Of a stretch of 59,956 nt of DNA, positions 23,071 through 33,900 are shown in pieces. Positions within the stretch are counted from its first letter, which is position 1. Each line of letters opens with the position of its first letter. The stretch covers positions 1 through 59,956 of the forward strand of contig JANBPT010000184.1 in assembly GCA_027575765.1 (NCBI GenBank), written 5' to 3'. This DNA is from Tieghemiomyces parasiticus (lineage: Eukaryota; Kickxellomycota; Dimargaritomycetes; Dimargaritales; Dimargaritaceae). The notes beneath the pieces are model-generated. The model made no database searches and was not told where the DNA came from. It saw only the letters and a program-made list of their open reading frames with translations. Position numbers and translations under genes: made by a program.

Positions 23071-23853
23071 ATGTTCAAATTCCTGGGTAAAATCTTCCAC
23101 AGCAACAGCAAGCACAACGGCATCGCCGACCGCAAGTCAGCACATGGCGGTCGGGTCCCCACCAAGGATTACCGGGGCCGCCTCACCATTAGCCACCCGC
23201 CAGGTTCTGATCCCGCTGTACTGAACCTGCGAGCCCGCGCCAGTACCTTTCACCACCCGGCCCCGCCAGCGGCCTCCCGCGGCTCGACCGCGGCCGAGAG
23301 TGACTTTGGCTGCTACCACCACCCGTGCGAGCCTGGCACCATTTCACCGCTAACTGAGGAGAATCTCCGGTTGCACCTCAGTCTATGTGCCCCCGTCAAG
23401 GAGACCAAGTACGACCGGGTCATGCGCTATGTGATGGAGCAGCGCAAGTACGCCCACGCCAACCTCGAGTCCCTCGAGGCCGAGACTTTGGTGGCTAGCC
23501 AAACTTCAGATGAGGCCATGACCGGCCTGGCCGCGGCAGACGAACCACAGCAACCAGGGGTAACCCCGAGCCCCCGGGACCTCCCTGCCGACCGGCCAGA
23601 TGGCAGCGACGCCGCCACCAACACTCCGGCCGTGGCCGTCTCACCGACAAACCACACCGACATGGCCAACGCCACCACCGAAGACCTGCTGCTGCGGCTA
23701 GCCGACAAGAAATCTCCCTCGTCAGCGGGAAAGGGCGGCCTGGCCCCTCGGATCCCGTCGACACGGTCCGCCAGCAAGCGTGTCAGTCACATTGCCGTCT
23801 CACCGCTTGTACCCCGCCCCGAGGACAGTGTCGTGTCAATTATTGGTAGGTAG
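23071..23853 (+). CDS. Hypothetical protein, 260 residues
   Basis: I do not recognise a family. The ATG at 23071 has an excellent context (GCCACCATG), and GC-rich third positions begin there. An in-frame ATG at 22684 precedes it but reads through the CT-rich leader. Residues 1-12 (MFKFLGKIFHSN) could form a basic amphipathic helix. Residues about 94-134 look folded and helical: SPLTEENLRLHL, then KYDRVMRYVMEQRKYAHANLESLE. The C-terminal half is Ala, Pro, Ser and Thr-rich and probably disordered, with basic and serine-rich stretches that could be phosphorylated. No signal peptide or membrane segment is present. A TATATA motif occurs about 490 bases upstream. Confidence 0.68.
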   Translation: MFKFLGKIFHSNSKHNGIADRKSAHGGRVPTKDYRGRLTISHPPGSDPAVLNLRARASTFHHPAPPAASRGSTAAESDFGCYHHPCEPGTISPLTEENLRLHLSLCAPVKETKYDRVMRYVMEQRKYAHANLESLEAETLVASQTSDEAMTGLAAADEPQQPGVTPSPRDLPADRPDGSDAATNTPAVAVSPTNHTDMANATTEDLLLRLADKKSPSSAGKGGLAPRIPSTRSASKRVSHIAVSPLVPRPEDSVVSIIGR

Positions 23854-25128
23854 CCGCCTTCTCCAGACCCATTTATCCCCTCTGTACCTTTGGGGTACAG
23901 CGGACAGGCCCGGTGCGCTTTCTTTTACTGCTATCGCCCATAGCCGCTAGAGGGAACTGCAGATGGAGTGCTGGCTTCGCTGCTACGCCATCACACCTTA
24001 GCCTTTTGGCTACCTGCCGCCCCACTCCCGGCCTCCTTTTTCTTAGCCTTGCATCCAACACGTCCACTAATCCCCTGACATCTGCCCGGCCCCTGTTCCC
24101 TTTCTACGGTGACCACCCCACTCATGACCCCCGCACTTTTCCGCTGGTAACTTTCTTATTATTATAACCTCTCGTCCCCAGCCTCACCGATATAGCTGCC
24201 TAAATTTAGCTCTGATCGGCCTATCGCCTCGGCCCGTCTCCGTACCGAATCTGCGCGAGGGTCGCAACGCTGGTGACGGTTAGTTTTGTCACCTCACATT
24301 TCACCCGTTGTTGCAACAAAGCCTTCGCGAGCGCCAGCCTAACCCTGCACGCGGACTGTTATCTTGTGTTTCTACCGTCATAGTTCATCCACGCGTCCTC
24401 CTGACCTCGAGTTGGCACTTACCCTGACCCTTCCATTGCTATTCAGTGTACCGTTTCCGCTCTCCCCTCATCTTACCCTCTGTACAACGTTCCCTTTTTT
24501 ACTACTTCCCTCAGCGCCCTTCATGTTCGTACCGTCACATTATCACTCTTCGCATGCTTGCTACCCACCCTTGCCTCCCCAAACTGACCACCCCTGACTG
24601 GTTTCGATTACCACCACCACTCTATACTGAACCCCCTCTCCACCTAGTTTAATATGAACCTTGTTGTAATAACATATCCTGTATTGTGAGTGTGTGGGAG
24701 TGGCAAGGCTGACCTTATGGGACTCGACGCCTCACATCTATTCATGCGAGGCGGTTATGACTCGTCAGGTTTCCACAATTCATCACCAATCAGGCAGGTT
24801 CCCTAAGACGTCAAAGTCGAACGAGGCCCCCCCCCAGACGGTCAATCTTCTATCGCCGGTCTACTAGGCCACATCTATACCTCTGGCTTATTTGAGGCTC
24901 AGCGTATCTATTGGATTTTTATACCCTGCCTCCGCCCCCACGCGCCTACCGGGCAGAGCAGGACAAAGGTTTAATGTGCCAACCGTTGAATGCGTTGGGG
25001 TATTGCCATTTCGAACACTGGAAGTCAAGCCCATTCGCATGGCTAATTTCTTTTCCCATCTACATCCTTTCTCAACTAGTTCATTTGTTGACGGAACCTA
25101 CTATCCTTCGCCCCTACCGTAATCAACT
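23854..25128. other. Intergenic region
   Basis: 3' flank of the 260-residue protein gene, then a CT-rich stretch around 24350-24650 and the promoter of the TXNDC17-like gene. No gene seen. Confidence 0.5.
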
Positions 25129-26142
25129 ATGCATACCATTAAAGTGCAGGACGACGACCAGCTGATTGAGGCGCTCCAACAGGGCCCAGCTGACCGTAAC
25201 GATGCCGCTCACGTTTATGTGCTATTCTACGCCCGGGAGGTTCCCGCGACTGGTGTATCATGGTGCCCAGATTGCGTCAAAGGTAGGTTGGATACTCGGA
25301 CGACAGGCGGGTTACCGCCCTGATTTCCCCCGTGATGACGAGCCCATTGGCGAGGAGGAAGAGGTCAGGCGGCCCTGCTGCATGTCGGATTAGACCTGGG
25401 TACACTATAATTATATTGCATGTTGAACAATACATTGTTGTCTAACAGTGCAATCCCCCTACACATACACCCGCAATGGCAATCTTCTTCATGCTATGGT
25501 CCAGCCGACCCGCTGGTCCGTCAGGGTATCGAAAAATTCCCCGATTCGGTCCTCATTACCTATCCGTTCGACCGCAAGACTGGGTAAGAGTGTACAGTGG
25601 GACAGGGGGGAGGTGATGCATGCTGGCAGCGGTCAGTTGCCAGGGTACCCTACGCGGTCGAAGTGGATCAGGAGGCTCACAGGTCACAGCTCCTGGTACA
25701 GTTTTCTGCTCGACTGTGGCCGCATTATAGTCACAAAGTGCGTAAACTACCCTGCTCGGTGTTAACGCCCTGGCACCCCTTCCATTTATATTTGATTCGA
25801 CCTGTTCTGTCCCTAGTGGAGCTAAGCACTACTGGCAGTCCCCGACCCTCACCATCAACGCCCTTCCGACGCTCGTCAAGGTTCATAAGGTAAGCCAGCT
25901 TATACAAAGGCGGCTCTGGTGGTAGGGATAACTCCCAAACCAGTTTGGTGGATAGCTCCTTCATATTGTTAAATTAAAAGCCCAATAACCCTACTCCTCA
26001 TTACTGACACATGTCCTGTACCTCGCCCTGTCCTCCCCCTCCTCCTTGCCACTTGATGCAGGGCGGTAAACTGGGCGACACCCTGGTCGAAGCTGACTGT
26101 TACAACCCAGCTATGCTAGAAGCGTTTCTAGGCCAAGCCTAG
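25129..26142 (+). CDS. TXNDC17: Thioredoxin-like TXNDC17/TRP14 family protein
   Basis: Four exons, 25129-25282, 25505-25583, 25817-25889 and 26062-26142, give 128 residues (human TXNDC17 has 123). Donors are GTAGGT, GTAAGA and GTAAGC; acceptors are CAG, TAG and CAG; the phases agree. The active site WCPDC is at residues 45-49 within GVSWCPDCVKADPLVR. After splicing come KHYWQSPTLTINALPTLVK, with the conserved cis-Pro loop, and LVEADC near the end. TRP14 proteins are cytosolic oxidoreductases that reduce small disulfides such as cystine and nitrosylated or persulfidated cysteines. Every exon carries a recognisable family segment, so the model is well supported. The stop TAG overlaps the stop of the Swi5-like gene on the other strand within one CTAG. 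Confidence 0.92.
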
Positions 26143-26916
26143 TCTTCGAGGTCCAGATCGAACTTTCCGTACGTTTCCTTGGTCGTCGTGTTGTCCAACA
26201 TGGCACACTAAAGTATGGGCGGGAAGGAATATAAACTGGACCATGCAGTTAGTGACGGTAAGTGGTAGTTGTGGATGCAAAAATCAAGTTGAGCACGAGA
26301 TTGGTGGGTAGATGAGGTGGAAAGGTGGGGTAGGTGCTTTCCAAGCCCTCCCCCCTCCCACAGGACTAGTCCTCATATTGTTCCACCCTCTTACCTTGCC
26401 AATAACCATCTGCCCAAGATCCTTGAGCTCATTGTATTCGTGCAATTGGTGGATATACTCATCCACATCGACCGGCATGGTTTCCTTTTCCCTGTCGTCT
26501 TCTGCACTCCCACTACAGCCCTGGTCCTGTATTGTCGCCTCGACCTCCGCCAAGGTACCCTTCAACCGTGCGACTTGACTCGCTCGCTCCTTCCTTTGCG
26601 ACTCCGACGCGCGCAGCACCTCGTGAGCATGGGTCGTTAGATACACCAAGCTCAAGGTCGACCTGTCGTCTCCCCCCGCCTGGACCTCAGCTCCTTCAAC
26701 GGACATGGGTACCCTGACGATGGTAATAAACCGCGCGTCGGTCAACTGGTTGAGTACCAAGTCCCAGTCGGTAACTTTAAGAAATTGGCGTTGTAGTTGG
26801 AGGAGGGAAACGGGTGCAATCCCAGGTTGGTTCGGGTGGGCGTTTAACCACGGGGCCGCGACAGCCTGGACGATGGTCCAGAGGTCAGGGATGTCAGACG
26901 GTAGCGATTCAGACAT
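26139..26916 (-). CDS. SWI5: Swi5/Sae3-like recombination mediator with N-terminal extension
   Basis: Two exons, 26395-26916 and 26139-26207, give 196 residues; the intron is phase 0 with a GTAAGA donor and TAG acceptor. The C-terminal third matches Swi5: YIHQLHEYNELKDLGQMVIGK (about 154-174), then after the intron the family tail TTTKETYGKFDLDLED. Swi5 proteins, with Sfr1/Mei5, stabilise Rad51 or Dmc1 filaments in recombination and repair. Swi5 and Sae3 are usually under about 100 residues outside animals, so the first 140 residues are an extension. They include a compact helix-strand pattern (LLQLQRQFLKVTDWDLVLNQLTDARFITIVRV) and a coiled-coil-like Lys/Arg/Glu stretch around 100-125. The extension might be a winged-helix-like module or stand in for a partner; this is inference. 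The stop codon overlaps that of the TXNDC17-like gene. Confidence 0.82.
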
Positions 26917-27542
26917 GGTGAGAGTAAAGGGGGGGGGTAATTCAATCTTCAGAAGCAGTGGTAGTAGATTGGAGATGGTTATTTCCGTATGTGGCGTAGG
27001 TGGGAAGGAAATGGCCCAAGGTGAAAGTTAGGAGGGGAAGACGGAGGGAAAAGAGTGAGAGTGAGTGACAGATATCCCGATCCTAGGTCAACGTTGTGGT
27101 TACTACAATATTTGAAGGTTGGCTAAATAAGAGTTTAAGACACCCTCCGCCCGCTGTTGCCGCAGCAGCCGCATTTACCGTAGACTCGGCGAGGTATCGC
27201 TTTTAAGAGCATATACTAGTGCGGTTGATCGTATCGCATTTCCTAATTATTGGGCCATTCAAGTGACGAAAGGCCCACAAACATCGTATCGTCTGGTTGA
27301 AATATGGTTATAGGTAGTCCAATCTATTTAGAGTTGGCAAAACTGACTGTGGCAAGTGTAAAGGGGGGGCGAGAATATCTATACTAAAAGCGGGGTTAGA
27401 AGCTGTAAAGTAGTCTACTTTGTCAAGGGAAGGATGCGAAGGGCCTGGATATGTAGGCACGCCGTCTTAGTCCTTTCAGAGTAGGTAGGCATAGCCGCAT
27501 GCAGCCTAGGAATGCCCGACTCATGGCTTTAGTAATAGCCGT
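26917..27542. other. Intergenic region between the Swi5-like gene and the NRPS remnant
   Basis: Promoter of the Swi5-like gene on the left. The part nearest the NRPS (about 27430-27540) may be the last, unrecognisable end of the decayed E domain. Nothing else is seen. Confidence 0.45.
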
Positions 27543-27912
27543 CAGTTGCTCAAAGTGACCGATGTAATTAAGAACCATGCCCGTCGTTGGCGGCGGATTG
27601 GCCGTGCCATCTCAGAGTGCCCACACCGCCCTTGAGGTATTTAAGCAGACTATAAGGGAACCCATTGCTAGGTACAGAACGCAGGCGCTGTTTAACGTGG
27701 GCCAGAGAGCGCAGAGACGGCGGATATGATGCATAATGTTCGGCCTGGGCAGTGTGGAACGTGATGGGGTATATGGAGGTGAACCAGCCTAAAGTGCGCT
27801 ACACGTCAATAGCGGTACTCCAGGGCCAACGGCCATGGCCCTCCATATCAATTTCCAACGAAGCAATATTAAAGTGTTCGGTCAGAGTCATGATTAGGGA
27901 GGCCACCATGAA
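27543..27912 (-). pseudogene. Decayed 3' continuation of the NRPS epimerization domain
   Basis: Directly after the NRPS stop (TAG at 27915-27913) the same frame keeps conserved E-domain motifs: a GHGR motif, then RTLGWFTSIYPI, then a segment ending YSLLKYLKGG. A second in-frame TAG at 27801-27799 sits exactly between the GHGR and GWFT motifs, where family members have a sense codon. Further on, the E-domain motif normally read FNYLGQF appears as LNYIGHFEQL in the +1 frame. The shift lies between about 27650 and 27580, and the original frame meets TAA at 27570-27568. At least two nonsense changes and one frameshift are therefore present. I found no intron of the right phase that removes them. 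This is most simply a recent pseudogene tail of the NRPS. Confidence 0.82.
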
Positions 27913-30900
27913 CTACTGCGGCGAGGCGTTAGCTTGGGCGGCAGCCTTTCCGTACAAGAGCTGAGACAGTTCCAACCCCAATGCCTGCTGGACTGACTTG
28001 ACGGACCGGTAAGTGACAGGGGCACGGGAAGGGGGATCGTGCTCAATGGGGATGATGGCGGTCTTGCCGTGGTTTGGCCATATATCGTCCGACAGGGTCT
28101 GGGCGTACTCATTGACTATGGCGGACCACTCGCGGAAAGGCAGAGTCCCGCCGGTCAAAAGGATTTTGAGGTCCTCGAATAGAATGCGCCAAGACACGAA
28201 GTCAACGGCTAAGTGATGGGCGGTAAGGTAGACCCGCTGCCCCCCCTCCACCGAGAGCAAGGCGCAAGCCATGATGGGGCCACGCTCGACGTTAATGGAC
28301 TGCTGCGTGCGGAGAACCCACCCCTCGTAGTCATCAAGCCGTAAGCTTTCCTCGGTGACCGAGGCAAAGCGAGCCAGGAAGTCCTCGGTGCTGGGGTCCT
28401 CAGGCAAGGGCAGGACCTCCTTACACCATTTGCCGTCCACGTTGGTGAGGCGCAGGCGATGAATGCCGTGGTGAACCACTAGGCCACGGACAGCCGCGCA
28501 GGTCCTTGGTAGCGTCAGAGGGAGGCGGCATTGGACAAGGAAGGACTGGTTGAAATGGCTCACGTGGGTCAAGCCAGGGGCGGCCTGGCGCTCGATAGCA
28601 GTGAAGGGAACGGGGCCAGAGGGACTCATCACGTGTTTGGCATCAGCTTGATCCACGATCAATGCAGTGCACTGTTCCATAGTTGCCATAATTGGATACT
28701 TCAGGATGTCGGCCACCGTGAGGTTCAGGCCGTACCTCTTACAGCGCGAGGAGAACTGGATGGCCGTGATGGAGTCGCCGCCCAGGCGCAGGAAGGAGGC
28801 CGAGGGTGTTACCCGGGCAGGGTCAACGTCGAGGGTCTCGGCAAGGGCCCGGCGTAGAATGGCAAAAGTCTCGGACACTGGCAGGCCGTCAGAGTCCCCC
28901 ACATCCGGATCCTCAGGCAGCGGCAGGGTCTGCAATATCTTACGGTCAACCTTACCAATGGCGGTCCACGGCATAGCATCTAAGGGGACGACCACCTCAG
29001 GCACCATATAGTGCGGCAATCTGGAAGCGATAAACCGTAGAAGCTCCGCACCATCTACGGTACCAGGCGTAACGTACCCTACCAGACGATTCTCCTTGAC
29101 CAGAGCCACCGCATTAACAATACCCGGGTAGGCCTGACAGGTGCTCTCTATCTCGCCCAGTTCGATGCGGAACCCCCGTAGCTTGACCTGAAAGTCCTTG
29201 CGTCCCAACACCTGCACGTCCCCATCGGCCAGCCAGCAGCCCAGGTCACCGGTGCGGTACAGGCGACCAGGGCCGAACGGGTTGGGGATGAAGGCCTTCC
29301 CAGTCAGGTCGGGCTGCTTCAAATACCCTTCCGCCACTCCTTCACCGCAGATGCAAATCTCGCCGGACTGGCCAATTGGTACAGGACGCAGCTGGTCGTC
29401 GAGAATGTGGCACTGGGTGTTCGGTAGGGGAGTGCCGATCGTCACCGTGTCCCCTGGGAAGATGGGCTTGCTGTGACTGGCGACGGTAACTTCGCTAGGA
29501 CCGTACAAGTTATGCAGGCTCGAGGTAGACGACCATTTCTTGGCGACGGCCGGGGGCAGGGTGTCGCCACCGGTGACAATATGGGTAAGGTTTGGATAGC
29601 TGTCAGCATCGACCGCAGCCAGGAGGGAGGAGACGAGGCCACAGCTGGTCACGCGACGCAGGTCGTCCAGTAGATTACCGTCGTGAAGAACCAGAGTACC
29701 GCCTGCATGGAAGGTACACAATAGCTCAACGTGAACGCCGTCAAAGGAAACGTTGGTGGTCTGAAGCCAACGACAGTCGGACGGTAGTTGGTACCTGTCG
29801 CTGACTGCCAAAATGAGATTGGTGAGTGAGCGGTTGGACACCTTAACACCTTTGGGCTGGCCGGTCGTGCCCGAAGTGAACACGAGGTAAGCGAGGGCGT
29901 CCGCAGATGGTCGGAGGGGCTCGAGGGGTATGTCATCGCATTCGTCCGACAGGGCGACCAGGTTGGTCAGAAGCGTCCGACCCGGGGACGCCCCTTGGGC
30001 AACTAGAAAGGCCTGATGCGGTGAGGTGGTGAGGACCCACGGGTTGCCGACGAGATCGAGCATGTAAACGATCCGCGCCGATGCGTTCTTGATGTCAATA
30101 GGCACGCACACGCCGCCCAAGAGATGCACCGCCAGGTAGCTGAAGATGAAATCAGGGCAGCAGGCGAAGAAAAGAACAACCATGTCGCCCGTAAGGAAAC
30201 CTCGGTCGCGAAGCGTGGCGGCGATAGCGCAGGCCCGGCGGTACACCTCGGCGTAGGTGAACCGGTCAGTGGCGGATTCCAGGGCGATGGCGTCGGGCTG
30301 CGTAGCGAGGTGCTGGGTGAAGAACTGGTGGACCCTCCAGTCCTTCTGCGGGAAGTCGACGGTGGGGCCGGCTGACCAGCGGGAGATGAGCCCCTTTTCG
30401 GCTTCGGGGAGCACGGCTAGGTCGCGTAGGCTAACGGAGCCCTGGGTGGTGACGGTGTGGAGGCAGTGGTCCATGAATTGGCACAGGAGTTGGGCGTACG
30501 AGCTGTCGCAATGGGACGTCAGGAACTGGACATCAGCCGCGAGCTGGTCGCCTTCATCGATGAAATGTAAAGAGTAGGCGTACTCGGTCACGTTGTGACT
30601 GGTCTGAGCACCGTACTCGACCGTGGGACTGGCCACCGCCGGCCGGTACTCGTCAAAGTTGTCATACACGAGAAGGGTGCTGAAGAGGGGAACGTCCACC
30701 GGAATCTGGGTCCAGCGCAGGATGTCGACGAGGCTGCACTGCTCGTAGGCCATGAGGCCACCCGAGGCCTGGTTGACCTGGCGCAGAAAGGCGTCGAACC
30801 CACCGCCGGCGGGGATTAGGAGGCGGAGGGGGAGGGTGTTGATGCACATGCCAACCATACCTTCGATGTCCTCGACGGGCAGGCTACGACCGGAAGTGAG

Positions 30901-33900
30901 TACACCGAAGGTGACCTCAGTGTGAGACCCGGTGTAGCGCACCAAGGTCAATGCCCACACGGCCCGGAGGAGGGAGTTCAGGGTGACCCCTACTGACTGG
31001 CAATAGTGGCGGATGGCGGCCAGTTGGGGTGAGAACCGGAAGCGGATGGTCTGCACGGCACTGGCCGGCCCATCGGAGGGGACTGGGAAACGGATGGCGG
31101 GCTGGGGTTCGGCGCCTGCGAGGTTGGACCGCCAGAACTGGGCCATGCTGGTCCGATCCTGGGAGACCACTTGCTCAAAGAATGCGTGGTACTGGACACG
31201 GGCCTGGTGTGGGGCGCCGTGGTACGCCTCCAATGTCTCGGCCAGCACGATACTCGTGGACCACGCATCCAGCAGGGCGTGGTGGGTGGTGATGCAGAGC
31301 TGGTGGGAGGTGGGACTGTCCCTGAACAACGCAAGGCGGAGGAGGGGGCCAGCTAACGTGAATCCGCGCCGACCGTCGGTTGCCAGGTATTCGGATAAGG
31401 CCGCGTCTGCATTGCCCGGGACAGTGGCGTGGTAGGACCACTCAAAGTCGCACTGGGCGGTGATCAGCTGCAGGAACGAGTGGTCTGAAAAGGAATTGGC
31501 CACGACGAACTTGGCCCCTAGGGCCTCGTGGCGCCTCCCGACCTGTTCCCAACTCCGGCGGTATAGCTCGACATCAAGGACGCCCTTGACCTCGACGACC
31601 GACTGGACCATGTAGGCCGTCGGGTCCTTGAGCGTGCTGATCAGGAAGCCGGACTGTAGGCTGGACACGGGCAGGATGTCTCGGATGTCGGCCGGCTCGA
31701 CACCGGCCGCCTGGGCCGCCGCCTGTCGAACGGCTCCAGTCTCCGCCGGCTCAAGGGACAGGACCGAGTACGGCTGGTAGGGGAGGGAGGGTTCAAGAGC
31801 GGCAGTGGAGTCCGTCGCCGCCTCCAGCTCCACGACTAATTGATCTAGGGTGGGGGCCATGAAGATGCTGGACACGGGAGCGCGTATGCCCGCCTTCCGT
31901 AGCAAGGCGGAGAATCGAATAGCGGAGAGCGAGTCCCCGCCCAACTGGATAAACGACTCGTCAGGGGTGATTGCGTGGGAGGGAAGGTGCAGGGCCACCG
32001 CCATTGCCCCGACGACGGTCTGCGCAACGGAGGAACGGTGCTGCCACTCGACCGCAGCGACGGCCGTGTGGGACGACTCGGTCAGCTGCATGTAGTACGC
32101 AGTTAACTCGGCACGGTTGGCCTTGCCGTTGACGTTGCGCGGGATATCGGCCAGACAGAATACCTCGTTAGGGACCATATACTCAGGTAAAGTATCACGA
32201 AGGGCCGTGGTTAGTTTGGTAGGATCAAGAGACGCGGGGGTCACGAAGGCTAGCAGCCGGCCTTGGTGAACGAATGCGCAGGCGTCCTGGACTCCCGGAA
32301 CCTGTAGCAGGGTGCTACAGATCTCGCCGAGCTCGACGCGGTGGCCGCGAATCTTGACCTGGTCATCGATGCGGCCGATGTACTCGACCTCACCGGTGGC
32401 CAGCCACCGTCCGTGGTCGCCGGTCTTGTACACCCGACCCGGGGCAAACGGCAGCTGGACAAACTTGACGTCGTTGAGCTCCGGCCGGTTCACGTAACCG
32501 CCACTGACACCAGCGCCTCCGAGGCAGATCTCCCCTGTAACGCCGATGGGCACCAGCTGGTGATGGGCATCCACAATGTAGCATTCGGTGTTGGTGACGG
32601 GGCGGCCAATCGTAATCTTACTACCGTAGGTAACCGTCGATACAATATTGGCCATGGTGGCCTCAGCTGGGCCAAACAGATTGCGGAAGATGGCCCGGCG
32701 ACTCCAGCGGTCGGCAAGCTCAGGAAGGAGCGCTTCCCCACCGACGCCGGCCATTTTGATATTGGGGAACAGTTCGGGATCCAAGGTAGCCAGCAAGGAG
32801 GGGGTGGTGGTCACGGTGTCCACGATTGCCAAGGTTGAGAGCAGGTCGTCACCGGGGAACACCACCGTTCCTCCTTGGCGCAAGGTAGTCAACGTGCTGA
32901 GGAAGAACCCACCAAAAGTAACCGACATGATTTGTAGGACCCTGGCGCCTGGCCACGGGCAGAATGAGGCCTCCGGCGCCAGGATTTCGTTGGAGAACCC
33001 CGAGCACTTGATCAGGACACCCTTGGGCAGACCGGTTGTCCCCGAGGTGAACAGGATGATGACCGGGGTATCAGGGTGGTACTCGTAGGTGAGGGGCGGC
33101 AGGGAAAGGTGATCGGGCAAGCTAGCCATCAAGTCCTTGCCCAGGTGGGCCTCCGGCCAGATGGCTTGGGTGCCAGCCATGACAACCACGTGCTTGCAGC
33201 CACCGGCTTGGGCCATGTAGTGCTGGCGCTCAGCAGGGAGAGTTGCGGCAATGGGCACGTAGACGGCGCGGACAAGCCACACGGCGAGCATGATGACCAC
33301 GGTGGTGGGGCAGTTCTCAACCACGACAGCCACCCGGTCTTCGGGTCGGACGCCTAACTCGAGCAGGGCGCGTGCCAGGCCCTCCATCTTGGCGTTGAGG
33401 CTGGCGTAGGTGTACTGGTGCGAGGAGGACTCAAGGGCTGTGGTATCGGGGTACTTTTGAACCGCAGACCGGAAGGCGCTGATGATGTTCTCGGCGGTCG
33501 GATCCAGTGGATCGTAGGTGGCGGAGGGGTTGCGGCCAAACTGCTCCAGCAGCAGTCGCGACTCTGCGGGACAGACCAGGGGGGCATGCAACGGGGGGGT
33601 GCCATCACTGATTACCACCTCGCAGAAATGCAGGAGGTTGGCACCCAGACGTTGAACGGTGGCCGACTCGAAAAGCTCGGGGTTGTAAGCGAGTGCCATG
33701 GTCGGACGGGAGCCGACCAAGTCGACCGCGAAGAGAATATCGTGGTGGCACCTGGACTCCCCAGGGCTGGAGGACGAACGGAGGTCCCCGGCGTCACTTT
33801 GACCAGTATTTATGGAGAATCCCACCCGCACAGGGTGCCACGGACGGCCGCCGGGCATTTGTGGCAGTGAGGCGTATACGTCCTGGTTTCCGACCACCCT

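Noticed and set aside
25449..25504. Earlier acceptor (AACAG at 25448) for exon 2 of the TXNDC17-like gene
   Set aside because: It reads into the wrong frame; the CAG at 25504 restores WCPDCVKADPLVR with correct phase.
27780..27810. An intron removing the second amber codon of the NRPS remnant
   Set aside because: The only GT...AG pair around it spans about 16 bases, too short to be spliced.
27913..27960. A 40-base intron (donor GTACGG, branch-like GCTAAC, acceptor CCGCAG) that would remove the NRPS stop
   Set aside because: The donor is poor and 40 bases is not a multiple of three, so splicing it would throw the conserved E-domain motifs downstream out of frame.
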